Source of the DNA: Parvibaculum sp.
Lineage (GTDB): Bacteria > Pseudomonadota > Alphaproteobacteria > Parvibaculales > Parvibaculaceae
Length of the DNA stretch: 64,000 bases
Reading direction: 5' to 3'
Assembly (NCBI RefSeq): GCF_019635935.1
Contig: NZ_JAHBYN010000001.1
Span: forward strand, 1,302,001 to 1,366,000
Shown: positions 17,501-24,801 of the stretch, piece by piece
Layout of the letters: each line of letters opens with the position of its first letter
Position numbering within the stretch: position 1 is the stretch's first letter
Position numbers and translations under genes: made by a program
The notes under the pieces: generated by a model
Databases searched by the model: none
The model's input: the letters and a program-made list of their open reading frames with translations, nothing else
What the model was told of the DNA's origin: nothing

Positions 17501-17643
17501 GTCACGGTGACGACCGGTTCGTCGATTTCCGGATATTCGCGCACCGACAACCGGTCGTAGGAAACGATGCCGAGCAGCATCAGGATCAGACTGACGACGG
17601 TTGCGAAAACCGGGCGGCGAATGAACAGTTCGGAAATATGCAT
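14569..17643 (-). CDS. RND efflux transporter permease (AcrB/MexF-like)
   Basis: This 1024-residue inner-membrane proton-driven efflux pump has 12 predicted helices and two large periplasmic loops. The N-terminus FIRRPVFATVVSLILMLLG is the family signature. The proton-relay aspartates lie in GLVVDDAIVMLENIYRH, and the C-terminal half repeats the pattern (GLISKHGILIVEFSNQL). It forms a tripartite pump with the adaptor gene directly upstream (11-base gap) and an outer-membrane channel that is not in this window. Substrates may be drugs, solvents or lipophilic metabolites. The second half lacks the paired Asp, as is usual. Confidence 0.95.
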   Translation of the reverse strand: MHISELFIRRPVFATVVSLILMLLGIVSYDRLSVREYPEIDEPVVTVTTVYRGASAAVVEREVTQALEDSMAGIEGIEVLSSASRPEESQVTARFTLTTDPDVAASDVRDRVGRARGLLPDDVNEPIIAKVEADAQPIMYIAFKSDRMDSLEITDYLDRIVSDRLQNQPGVAQVSIFGGREYSMRIWVDRARLAAYNLTVQDVENAVRAQNAEIPSGRIESFDREFTVLAKTALQTPEEFENIVVKETDGFQVRLAQVARVEVAAADVRRSATYNGETSISLGVVKQATANPLEVAAAVRQTLDDLAPTLPEGMGSFVGYDTSVFIAESIRSVYETILEAIVLVVLVIFVFLRTVRASFIPVVTIPIALITSFAIMLLFGFSINTLTLLAMVLAIGLVVDDAIVMLENIYRHIEMGKTPFQAAIDGSREITFAVIAMTLTLVAVYAPVSFAEGRTGKLFLEFALTLAGAVFVSGFVALTLTPMLCSKLLRHETNQGRIQRWLGDKLDELDAGYKKVLRRALARQRAVVAVAAIVAVSCAGFMLLLQRELAPLEDRGTLLVVGQAPQGATLEFSARYAKQIQQVYIDIPEVAGYLVVSGFPQITDLVSFSRLIHWSERSRSQREIVNEMQPKLSRIPGILAFAINPPSLGQSGRSLPVEYVVQASGTYEDLDRYVNLMMNEIRRNPGFVNPDTNLKLQKPQLDIAVNRDKVVDAGIDVSTVGRTLETLLGGRKVTRYEQGGKQYDVIVQVADDERRTPNDISNIYVRGGQGEMVQLSNLISVTETVAPNALNRFNQLRAATISANLAPGYSMGEALDFLDELALRVLPATAQTDVDGQLREFVKSSNTILITFFLALIFIYLVLAAQFESFLDPLVILISVPLSIAGALLLLFLTGTTLNIYSQVGLITLVGLISKHGILIVEFSNQLRERGSSVYEAVVEASGLRLRPILMTTGAMVLGAMPLALASGAGAESRRSIGLVIVGGISFGTVLTLFVVPTVYLILAGWQERRVAAKAGRDIHAPAE

Positions 17644-17654
17644 CGACGGCCCCG

Positions 17655-18776
17655 CTAACCGGCCGGATCGGCAACAGGCCGGTCTTCGTGCGTCAACAAC
17701 GGTTCGACAGGTGCGCCGTCCTGGATTTTTAGCTGGCCCGCAATGATCACCGCCTCGCCCGGTTCGATGCCCGACACAAGCTCGACCTGTCCCGGTTGCC
17801 GGTCGCCCGTTTCCACGCGGCGGATGGCGGCGTGTCCGTCGACGACGACGAAGACGGCCTTGTTTCCGGTCTGGTCGGTGACGATGGCGGACTCAGGCAC
17901 GAGAATGGAATCCCGTGTTTCGGTCACGATGTTGACGCGTCCGAAAAGTCCGGGCCGCAATTCGCCGCCCTCGTTCGCCAGCAATGCGCGAACGCTGAGC
18001 GCGCGGCCCTCGATGCTGACCACCGGATCGACGGCGCTGATGACGCCTTCAAATGTCTGGCCGGGCAGCGCATCGAAGGCGATGTCGACCTTCTGCCCCT
18101 TTCGAATGCGCGTCAGGAAAACTTCGGAAACGCGGAAGTCGATCCGCAGATTGTCGACATCGGCAAGCGTCGCAATCGGCTCTCCGGCCGTGAGATATTG
18201 CCCGAGGCTGACCTGGCGCAAACCGACGATGCCTGCAAACGGCGCCTTGATCGTCGCCTTGTCGAGCGCCGTCTGCGCGGCCGCGAGTTCGGCTTCCGCC
18301 GACTTGAAGTCGTTGAGCGCTTCGTCGCGCGCCCGCGCCGTTCCCGAACCCTGGCGGACAAGTTGTTCCGCACGCTGATAATTGGCGCGGGTCAGCGTCA
18401 GCCGCGCCTCGGCCTGCGCCAGCCGCGCCTTCAGATCGTCGTCGTTGAGCCGGAGCACAACCTCGCCTTCCTCGATCCGCTGCCCGTCGGTGAAGTCGAT
18501 GCTGGTGACGATGCCGGCGATCTCGGGCGTCACCACGATCGACTGGTCGGCCTGCAACGTTCCGAGCGCAGACACGCGAATCTCGACAGGCGCGTGGCGC
18601 GCCTCGACGACCTCGACGACCGCCGGCGGAAACCCGCCCTGCTGCTGCCCCGCAAAACGGTCATAGAGACGGTAGAGGAACAGCAGCGCCAGCAAAACGC
18701 CCAGCACGGCCAGAACGCCGATGACGATGGTGCGGGGCGAATGCTGTTTCAGGGAAAGCTGTTTCGGTAACTGCAT
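17655..18776 (-). CDS. RND efflux periplasmic adaptor (HlyD/MFP family)
   Basis: This 373-residue membrane-fusion protein has an N-terminal hydrophobic anchor (TIVIGVLAVLGVLLALLFLY). Then come a lipoyl-like half (VSALGTLQADQSIVVTPEI), an alpha-helical hairpin at about residues 115-180 (LAQAEARLTLTRANYQRAE onward), the second lipoyl half (ATIKAPFAGIVGLRQVS) and beta-barrel domains. It links the permease to an outer-membrane channel. It is first in the two-gene operon. The 185 bases upstream hold no other gene, but I cannot place its promoter. Confidence 0.93.
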   Translation of the reverse strand: MQLPKQLSLKQHSPRTIVIGVLAVLGVLLALLFLYRLYDRFAGQQQGGFPPAVVEVVEARHAPVEIRVSALGTLQADQSIVVTPEIAGIVTSIDFTDGQRIEEGEVVLRLNDDDLKARLAQAEARLTLTRANYQRAEQLVRQGSGTARARDEALNDFKSAEAELAAAQTALDKATIKAPFAGIVGLRQVSLGQYLTAGEPIATLADVDNLRIDFRVSEVFLTRIRKGQKVDIAFDALPGQTFEGVISAVDPVVSIEGRALSVRALLANEGGELRPGLFGRVNIVTETRDSILVPESAIVTDQTGNKAVFVVVDGHAAIRRVETGDRQPGQVELVSGIEPGEAVIIAGQLKIQDGAPVEPLLTHEDRPVADPAG

Positions 18777-18961
18777 GAACTATCGCTTGTTGAAATCGTA
18801 CCGCAGACCGCGACCGTGTCGGCAGGCGCGGAAGACGCCGGCCGCGCCTGTCGACACGCCCGCTCGGGGCATTCTGGAATAGGTCATTTGGACGGGCAGG
18901 AAAATGGCAATTTGCCAGCATCGCCCACAATATAGGCGCGGTCGGCGGGCGGTAGCGGCAA

Positions 18962-19036
18962 TGGTGGGCGTGACAGGGATTGAACCTGTGACCCCTTCGA
19001 TGTCAACGAAGTGCTCTCCCGCTGAGCTACACGCCC
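18962..19036 (-). tRNA. tRNA-Val (anticodon GAC)
   Basis: Read on the minus strand, the gene starts GGGCGTG at 19036 and ends with the complementary CACGCCC, discriminator A and an encoded CCA (18962-18964). The anticodon arm CTTCG-TTGACAT-CGAAG gives anticodon GAC, and the T arm contains GGTTCAATCC. All four arms pair. It lies upstream of the efflux operon and downstream of cpdR. Confidence 0.97.
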
Positions 19037-19103
19037 ATTGCCATTTCCAGTCGCCGGCAGCGGGTGCCGGCGGGCCGGCGCCGAACGGCGCCGAAGGCCG
19101 TTC

Positions 19104-19132
19104 CTATAACGAGGATACCCTTTAAAGACAAG
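19104..19132 (-). promoter_or_regulatory. Sigma-70 promoter for tRNA-Val
   Basis: On the minus strand, CTTGTC (19127-19132) and TTATAG (19104-19109) are 17 bases apart, a near-consensus alphaproteobacterial promoter. It lies about 60 bases before the tRNA. Confidence 0.65.
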
Positions 19133-19168
19133 CCGGAAACGCGGGCGCGGCAGCCAGCGCCGGACCGC

Positions 19169-19531
19169 TCAGGCGGCGACCATCAGCCGTTCGACTTCGG
19201 CCACGAGGTCGCGCAGGTGGAAGGGCTTGGAAAGCACCTTGGCGTCTTTGGGTGCCGCCACTTCGGGATTGAGCGCGACGGCTGCAAAGCCGGTGATGAA
19301 CATGATCTTGAGTGTCGGGTCGAGTTCCGCGGCCAGCCGGGCAAGCTCGATGCCGTCCATTTCGGGCATCACGATGTCGGTCAGCAGAATGTCGAAAACA
19401 TCGTTCTTGAGGCGCCGATGGGCCTCGTCGCCCTGTCCATAGGACACGACTTCATGGCCGGCATTTTCCAGCGCCTTGGCCAGAAACCGGCGCATGGATT
19501 CGTCGTCTTCAGCGAGGAGAATGCGTGCCAT
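19169..19531 (-). CDS. cpdR: CpdR, single-domain response regulator
   Basis: This 120-residue stand-alone receiver is highly characteristic of alphaproteobacterial CpdR. It starts MARILLAEDDESMRRFLAKA, has phospho-acceptor Asp52 in LLTDIVMP, the block MFITGFAAVALNPE and Lys102 in LSKPFHLRDL, and ends in Ala-Ala. In Caulobacter, unphosphorylated CpdR primes the ClpXP protease to destroy cell-cycle regulators; CckA-ChpT phosphorylation turns it off. The start at 19531 fits the family; an in-frame extension of 12 residues is unlikely. It is divergent from the N-formylglutamate amidohydrolase gene. Confidence 0.93.
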   Translation of the reverse strand: MARILLAEDDESMRRFLAKALENAGHEVVSYGQGDEAHRRLKNDVFDILLTDIVMPEMDGIELARLAAELDPTLKIMFITGFAAVALNPEVAAPKDAKVLSKPFHLRDLVAEVERLMVAA

Positions 19532-19800
19532 GGCCCCGTGCCCGATCCGTCCCTTGATACCCTTCATGGCGAAAGCGGACGCACAGCCTGCGGCCAGCCC
19601 CTCACCCCACGGGTGCCACTTTAGGATTCCAATAGTAAACAGGATGTGAACTCCAGCCCCTCATATTCGCCGCCTGGCACAATTTGCCCGCCCGGCCCCG
19701 CGGGTCGCTCTCGGCGGGAGGGTCATGCTATGCTTGCCCGGCGGCGCCTCCGGCACCCGCCATCCGCAACGGTAAAACAGGCATTTCGGCTTTTCTGCAA

Positions 19801-20751
19801 ATGGACCTGGCCCCCGCAAACACGATCGCCACGCCGGCCGCACAAGGGCCGGACACGACGGAGGCTGGACTGTTTGCGCAGCCGGTCATCGTCGAAAGCC
19901 CGTCACGTCAGCGGATCCCCTTTGTGTTCAGTTCCCCCCATAGCGGGCGGCACTATCCGGCGTCCTTTGTCGCCGCCTCCAATCTCGATGCGCTGACGCT
20001 CCGCCGCAGCGAAGACAGTTTTGTCGAGGCGCTCTTTGCCGGCGCCGTCGGCCTCGGCGCACCGTTGCTGCATGCCTTGTTCCCGCGGGCCTATCTCGAT
20101 GCGAATCGCGAACCCTACGAACTCGACCCCTCGATGTTCGCTGAGCCCCTGCCGCCGCATGTGAACACGCGCTCGCTGCGTGTCGCCGGCGGCCTCGGCA
20201 CCATTGCCCGCGTGGTCTCGGATGCGACCGAGATTTACCGGGAGCCGCTCTCCTATGCGGAAGCGGAAGAACGCATTCGCCGCCTCTACATGCCCTTCCA
20301 CGATGCGCTGAAGGGATTGCTCGAAGACACGTTGAAAAGCTTCGGCTGCGCGATCCTGATCGATTGCCATTCGATGCCGTCCGTCGGCGGCCCGACCGAC
20401 GACGACAACGGCGCCGACCGCCCCGACATCGTGCTGGGCGACCGCTACGGCACCTCCTGCGCCGGCGCCATCACGGCCGAGGCGGAGCGGATATTGCGGC
20501 AACTCGGCTACAGCGTCGTGCGCAACAACCCCTATGCCGGCGGCTTCAACACCGAGCATTACGGGCGCCCGCGACGGGGTCTTCATGCCTTGCAGATCGA
20601 GGTCAACCGCGCCCTCTACATGGACGAGGCGCGCCTGGAGCCGACGCCGGGCCTGGAAAAAATGCAGGCCGACATGACCGCCTTCATCGACGAACTGGCG
20701 GCCTGGGACTGGTCGGCCCTGACGCCCGGCGCGCGCGGCGCCGCCTTCTGA
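19801..20751 (+). CDS. N-formylglutamate amidohydrolase family protein
   Basis: This 316-residue zinc-dependent hydrolase is of the N-formylglutamate amidohydrolase (HutG/FGase) family, which releases glutamate from N-formylglutamate. Metal-site motifs include FSSPHSGRHYP near residue 40, ILIDCHSMPS near residue 180 and PYAGGFNTEHYGRP near residue 245, followed by ALQIEVNRALYMDE. I take ATG 19801 as the start; the open frame begins at 19684 with a poorly conserved-looking leader. No other histidine-breakdown gene is nearby, so its role may be general rather than in Hut. Confidence 0.88.
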   Translation: MDLAPANTIATPAAQGPDTTEAGLFAQPVIVESPSRQRIPFVFSSPHSGRHYPASFVAASNLDALTLRRSEDSFVEALFAGAVGLGAPLLHALFPRAYLDANREPYELDPSMFAEPLPPHVNTRSLRVAGGLGTIARVVSDATEIYREPLSYAEAEERIRRLYMPFHDALKGLLEDTLKSFGCAILIDCHSMPSVGGPTDDDNGADRPDIVLGDRYGTSCAGAITAEAERILRQLGYSVVRNNPYAGGFNTEHYGRPRRGLHALQIEVNRALYMDEARLEPTPGLEKMQADMTAFIDELAAWDWSALTPGARGAAF

Positions 20752-20789
20752 GACGGTTCGCGACGACCGCCGCCCGCAGCCTCCCGGAC

Positions 20790-20819
20790 AAAAAAAGGGG
20801 CCCTGGCGAACCAGGGCCC
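20790..20819 (-). terminator. Rho-independent terminator of the small RNA
   Basis: Read on the minus strand, GGGCCCTGG pairs with CCAGGGCCC (20798-20819) around a 4-base loop. A short C and then seven Ts (20790-20796) follow. This is a textbook terminator for leftward transcription; the plus strand lacks a T-run. Confidence 0.85.
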
Positions 20820-20884
20820 AAGTTTAGGGAGGAAACGCCCAGGAAGGGCTGCGACAGCGGGAGAAACCTCAACCGATGCCGCAA
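20790..20884 (-). ncRNA. Small RNA of the alpha-r8 (suhB/MmgR) type
   Basis: On the minus strand the 407-base gap contains a compact sRNA-like unit. A CTTGAT-N17-TCATCT promoter at 20891-20919 is followed by about 95 bases. These hold a GGTTTCTCCC segment, the sequence GTTTCCTCCCTAAACTT and a perfect terminator. The UUUCCUCCCU box just before the terminator is the hallmark I recall for the alphaproteobacterial alpha-r8 family (suhB/MmgR), trans-acting RNAs that bind Hfq. MmgR of Sinorhizobium limits polyhydroxybutyrate storage. The 5' end is estimated from the promoter. No coding frame explains the conserved parts. Confidence 0.68.
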
Positions 20885-20890
20885 TGCACA

Positions 20891-20919
20891 AGATGACATT
20901 GCAGCGCACACAAATCAAG
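20891..20919 (-). promoter_or_regulatory. Predicted promoter of the small RNA
   Basis: On the minus strand, CTTGAT (20914-20919) and TCATCT (20891-20896) are spaced 17 bases apart. Transcription would start near 20884. Confidence 0.5.
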
Positions 20920-21158
20920 GGCCAAAGCAAAAAATCTTCGCCCAAAAATGCGCCGAAATCTGCCAAAAATAATGGCACTTCGCGTCTTTTCTAGCCGTCG
21001 GCCGGAATGGGTGCAGCGCAGCGAGATTGGCCCGAACCTGGCGCTCACATGCGCCGCGCGGCATCGCAAACGTTCCTTAACGCCCCTTGTCCCATGATGA
21101 CCGGTGAAACGCCGCCGGACCTGCCGGTCTTGCGGCCCTATGGCAAGGGGTGGGACGG

Positions 21159-22094
21159 ATGGCCGCTATGGCGCGCCTTTTCAATTTCGGGCTCTTCGGC
21201 ATCGCTGGCGCGGTGGCGCTTTCGATTTCGTTTCAGCCGGCGAGCGCCGCAAAGGCGAACGGCGACTATGCCGCGTCCGATCCGGCCGCGCTCTGCGAGC
21301 AGGCAACGCGTTACCACGAAATCGAGAGCGGAATGCCGCGCGCGCTGCTGGCCGCGGTCTCGCTTGCCGAATCGGGCCGTGCCGATCCGGCGACGCGGCA
21401 GTCGCGTCCCTGGCCGTGGACCATCAATGCCGAAGGCCGCGGCTATTATTTCAAGACCAAGGAAGAAGCCGTGCGTACGACGCAGCGTCTTCTCGACGGC
21501 GGCATGCGCTCCATCGACATCGGCTGCATGCAGGTCAACCTGCGCTATCACCCCGATGCCTTCGCAAGCCTCGAAGACGGCTTCGATCCGATGACCAACG
21601 TCGCCTATGGCGCCGACTTCCTGAAGCGTCTTCACGCGCAAACCGGAAATTGGCCCAAGGCCGTCGCGTTCTACCACTCGCAAACCAGAGCGCATGGCGG
21701 CCGCTACTTCGCCCGCGTGATCCGCATCTGGGAGAACGAACGCAACCGCATCGCCAATGCAGCCTACGTCACACCCCTTCGGCCCGAACCGCGGATCGAC
21801 ATATCGGGCGAACTGAAACCGGCGATCGGTCCCTCACGCGAAATCGAAGCCCGCATGGCCGAGCCAATCGCCACGGCAAGCATTGTGCGCCCGGCGCCGA
21901 AAGTGCTCGACGCGGGCACGGGCCGGAACGTGCGCGAAGCGGCGGTCGCCGCCGTCGGACTGCGTCTTTCGATTGCCGACGGAGATTTCGAAGTCGCGAG
22001 CGACACGACGCAGCGCGAACTGCCGCGCGTGCTCGATCCCGTGATGGCCGACATACCGACACGCGTCGCAGAGGCGGACATACCCGGCGCCTGA
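21159..22094 (+). CDS. Exported lytic transglycosylase-like (SLT domain) protein
   Basis: This 311-residue protein has a signal peptide (core FGIAGAVALSISF, cleavage near ASA). An SLT-type lysozyme-like domain spans about residues 45-185: catalytic Glu in AVSLAESGR, then PWPWTINAEGRGYYF, the block IDIGCMQVNLRYH and AFYHSQT. It should cut peptidoglycan glycan strands in the periplasm. The C-terminal 110 residues are low in known motifs. The start at 21159 is preceded by AAGGGG; ATG 21168 or GTG 21150 are possible. The next gene starts 40 bases on. Confidence 0.85.
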   Translation: MAAMARLFNFGLFGIAGAVALSISFQPASAAKANGDYAASDPAALCEQATRYHEIESGMPRALLAAVSLAESGRADPATRQSRPWPWTINAEGRGYYFKTKEEAVRTTQRLLDGGMRSIDIGCMQVNLRYHPDAFASLEDGFDPMTNVAYGADFLKRLHAQTGNWPKAVAFYHSQTRAHGGRYFARVIRIWENERNRIANAAYVTPLRPEPRIDISGELKPAIGPSREIEARMAEPIATASIVRPAPKVLDAGTGRNVREAAVAAVGLRLSIADGDFEVASDTTQRELPRVLDPVMADIPTRVAEADIPGA

Positions 22095-22134
22095 TATCGG
22101 GCGGGGGCAATCGGACATTCGGGGGCAAGGGGCG

Positions 22135-23724
22135 ATGGGCGCGTTCGGCGATGCGATGAAGAGTCTGGCGGACCTTCTGAACGATTCCGTCATCTGGCAG
22201 ATCGTCGACATCATGTCGGCGCTTTTCATCGTCGGCATCGGCTGCGGCGTCATTGCCATCGCCGTCCTCTTCATCATCGACAGCACCCAGACAAAGCACG
22301 CGGTGCGCCGCAACTATCCGGTGATCGGCCGCTTCCGCTATCTCTTCGAAACGCTCGGCGAATATTTCCGGCAGTATTTCTTTGCGATGGATCGCGAAGA
22401 GCTGCCCTTCAACCGCGCCCAGCGTGCCTGGGTCTATCGCGCGGCAAAGGGCGTCGACACGACGGTCGCCTTCGGCTCGACGCGCGACCTCCGCCCCGCC
22501 GGCACCGTCACTTTCGCCAACTGCCCTTTCCCGACGCTCGACCGCAATGCCGCCGACACCGCGTTGATCGAAGTCGGGCCCTATGCGCGCAAGCCCTTCC
22601 GTACCTCTTCGATCTACAACATTTCCGGCATGAGCTACGGCGCGATTTCAAAACCCGCCGTGCTGGCGCTGTCGAAAGGCGCGCGCATGGCCGGCATCTG
22701 GCTCAACACCGGCGAAGGCGGCCTATCGCCCTTCCATCTCGAAGGCGGCGCCGACATCGTCTTCCAGATCGGCACCGCGAAATACGGTTGTCGCGACGAC
22801 GATGGTGGCTTGTCGGACGAGAAACTTGCGGCGCTCGCCGCACACGAACAGATCCGCATGTTCGAAATCAAGCTGAGCCAGGGCGCCAAGCCCGGCAAGG
22901 GCGGCATCCTGCCCGGCTCGAAGGTGACGCCGGAAATCGCCGCCATTCGCGGCATTCCCGCCGGTCACGATTCGATCAGCCCCAATCGCCACCCCGAAAT
23001 CGACAGCATCGGCGAGCTGCTCGACTTCGTTTCTCACGTGCGTGAGGTGACGGGCAAGCCGACCGGATTCAAGCTGGTGCTCGGCGCCTATGACTGGCTC
23101 GACGACCTCTGCGCCGAGATCAACCGCCGCGGCATCGAGAACGCACCCGACTTCATTTCGCTCGACAGCGCCGACGGCGGCACGGGCGCGGCGCCGATGC
23201 CGCTGATCGATTATGTCGGCCTGCCGATCTGGGAAAGCCTGCCGGTACTTTGCGACACGCTGGAGCGCCACAAGCTGAAATCGCGCATCCGCGTGACGGC
23301 GAGCGGCAAGCTGATCACACCGGCCGAAGTCGCATGGGCGCTCTGCGTCGGCGCCGATTTCGTCTGCTCGGCGCGCGGCTTCATGTTCTCGCTCGGTTGT
23401 ATCCAGGCGCTCCAGTGCAACAAGAACACCTGCCCGACCGGCATCACGACGCACAACAAACGCCTGCAGCGCGGTCTCGACGTCACCGACAAGGGCGAAC
23501 GCGTGCGCCGCTATGCGGAGCGCGTGACGCAGGAAGTCTGCGTGATTGCGCATTCCTGCGGCGTCACCGAACCGCGCCGCCTCAACCGCGAACATGCACG
23601 CATCATGGGACCGGACGGCGTGTCGGTATCGCTCAAGGACTATTATGGCCGCTGGGCCGACACGGCCGCCCTCCCCTCGCGCAACGGCATCGGCCGCCCG
23701 CGCTTCGGCGCCGACGCCGCCTAG
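22135..23724 (+). CDS. Membrane-anchored glutamate synthase-like FMN enzyme
   Basis: This 529-residue protein consists of the central/FMN domain of glutamate synthase without the amidotransferase half. An N-terminal membrane helix (IMSALFIVGIGCGVIAIAVL) is followed by RTSSIYNISGMSYGAIS and GGLSPFHLEGGADIVFQIG. Next come KPGKGGILPGSKV and DSADGGTGAAPMPLIDYVG (FMN site), and a cysteine cluster CIQALQCNKNTCPTG (probable [3Fe-4S]). Family members are widespread and mostly uncharacterised; an FMN/Fe-S oxidoreductase role is likely. It converges on the lipid kinase gene with a 4-base overlap. Confidence 0.86.
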   Translation: MGAFGDAMKSLADLLNDSVIWQIVDIMSALFIVGIGCGVIAIAVLFIIDSTQTKHAVRRNYPVIGRFRYLFETLGEYFRQYFFAMDREELPFNRAQRAWVYRAAKGVDTTVAFGSTRDLRPAGTVTFANCPFPTLDRNAADTALIEVGPYARKPFRTSSIYNISGMSYGAISKPAVLALSKGARMAGIWLNTGEGGLSPFHLEGGADIVFQIGTAKYGCRDDDGGLSDEKLAALAAHEQIRMFEIKLSQGAKPGKGGILPGSKVTPEIAAIRGIPAGHDSISPNRHPEIDSIGELLDFVSHVREVTGKPTGFKLVLGAYDWLDDLCAEINRRGIENAPDFISLDSADGGTGAAPMPLIDYVGLPIWESLPVLCDTLERHKLKSRIRVTASGKLITPAEVAWALCVGADFVCSARGFMFSLGCIQALQCNKNTCPTGITTHNKRLQRGLDVTDKGERVRRYAERVTQEVCVIAHSCGVTEPRRLNREHARIMGPDGVSVSLKDYYGRWADTAALPSRNGIGRPRFGADAA

Positions 23725-24602
23725 GCCGGAACCACCAGCCGCAAAAACTGCGTGCCCTGCTCGATCGATTGCGGCAGGTGGCCGCGCGCGTCGCCGTCGA
23801 CTTCAACCTCAAGGCCCGCCGGGTTCGTCACATCGACACGCCGAACCGGCAACACTTCGACGCTGCGCAGCTTCCCGACACGGCCAAGCGCCAGCGCGAC
23901 GAGAAAGCGGACAAAGCCGAAGCGGCTTGCGTCATGCAGCAGAAAAAGCGTCAGGCCCGGCTGCGTGATGTTCTGGTCGGGTGCGAGAATGAACGGACCC
24001 GCATAGTTGCGCGCATTGGTGACGATCGCCCAGGCGGCGCGTTTCTCGCGCCCGTCGGCGACGAGCCGGATGTCGCGGCCGGGGCCCGCCGCCCATGCCT
24101 TGAGGCCGGACCAGACGAAGGCGCCCTTGCCCCACAGGCGTTTCAGGCGCGGGTCGATGCCGTGAACCACGACGCCATCGAAACCGATACCCGCCATCAG
24201 CAGGAAAATCTCGCCATCGACCAGCCCCGTGCCGATGAGCTCCGCCGGACCGCCAAGCAGCATCGATGAAATCTCCTCCGCGCGCGGACGAAGGCCGATC
24301 TCGACGGCCAGCACATTCGCCGTGCCGAGCGGCAGAATGCCGAGCGGCACGCCCTGCCCCAGAAGACCGCGCGCCACCTCGTTGATGGTGCCGTCGCCGC
24401 CGGCCGCGACGATCACATCCGCTTCGCCGCGCCGCGCCGCCGCGCGCGCAAGCGCCGTCGCATGCCCGGCCGCTTGCGTCAGCTCCACCGTGACGTCCGA
24501 ACCGCTGGCGCGAAGCCGCTCAACAACGCGATCGAGCAAGGTGCGATTGCGACGTCCGGCGGCCGGATTGACGATAATGTGGAAGTTGCGGCGGAGGGCC
24601 AA
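23721..24602 (-). CDS. Diacylglycerol kinase family lipid kinase
   Basis: This 293-residue kinase has the DAGK catalytic domain: an N-terminal NPAAGRRNR motif, the nucleotide-binding GGDGTINEVARGLLG near residue 65, and PLGTANVLAVEIGL. It phosphorylates diacylglycerol or a related lipid to phosphatidate. The start is TTG 24602: an in-frame stop lies seven codons upstream and no ATG fits. It is divergent from the plcP-like gene, with a Pho-type array between them. In that setting it could recycle diacylglycerol released by the phospholipase; this is an inference. Confidence 0.87.
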   Translation of the reverse strand: MALRRNFHIIVNPAAGRRNRTLLDRVVERLRASGSDVTVELTQAAGHATALARAAARRGEADVIVAAGGDGTINEVARGLLGQGVPLGILPLGTANVLAVEIGLRPRAEEISSMLLGGPAELIGTGLVDGEIFLLMAGIGFDGVVVHGIDPRLKRLWGKGAFVWSGLKAWAAGPGRDIRLVADGREKRAAWAIVTNARNYAGPFILAPDQNITQPGLTLFLLHDASRFGFVRFLVALALGRVGKLRSVEVLPVRRVDVTNPAGLEVEVDGDARGHLPQSIEQGTQFLRLVVPA

Positions 24603-24623
24603 ATCGCGGTTCCCGGGGGGTCA

Positions 24624-24656
24624 CTGTCACAAAACTGTCAAAAAACTGTCACAAAT
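24624..24656 (+). promoter_or_regulatory. Pho box (PhoB operator), three 11-bp units
   Basis: Three adjacent 11-bp units begin at 24624, 24635 and 24646, each with CTGTCA followed by an A-rich tail. This is the layout of PhoB-binding sites (CTGTCAT plus four bases, directly repeated). It reads rightward, 145 bases ahead of the plcP-like gene, which in relatives is switched on by phosphate starvation. CATATT at 24674-24679 is a possible -10, though its spacing from the box is longer than in Escherichia coli. PhoB control is inferred from the motif. Confidence 0.72.
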
Positions 24657-24801
24657 CCTTGTTGCGGCGCACCCATATTCGCGGCGAACGGAACCGGACG
24701 ATTCGCTTATAGCCAGATTGATCGGCTCAAGCGAGACGGCCAGCCGGGGATAAGTAAAACGACCGACGCGAGATGAGTACAACAAGGCGATCGACGCGAA
24801 T

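Noticed and set aside
14584-17658. 1024-codon open frame on the plus strand
   Set aside because: It is the mirror of the RND permease; Arg/Gln/His-rich with no membrane segments.
24624-24656. Short CRISPR-like or plasmid iteron repeats
   Set aside because: Only three units of 11 bp with no spacers and no replication protein. The layout matches PhoB boxes better.
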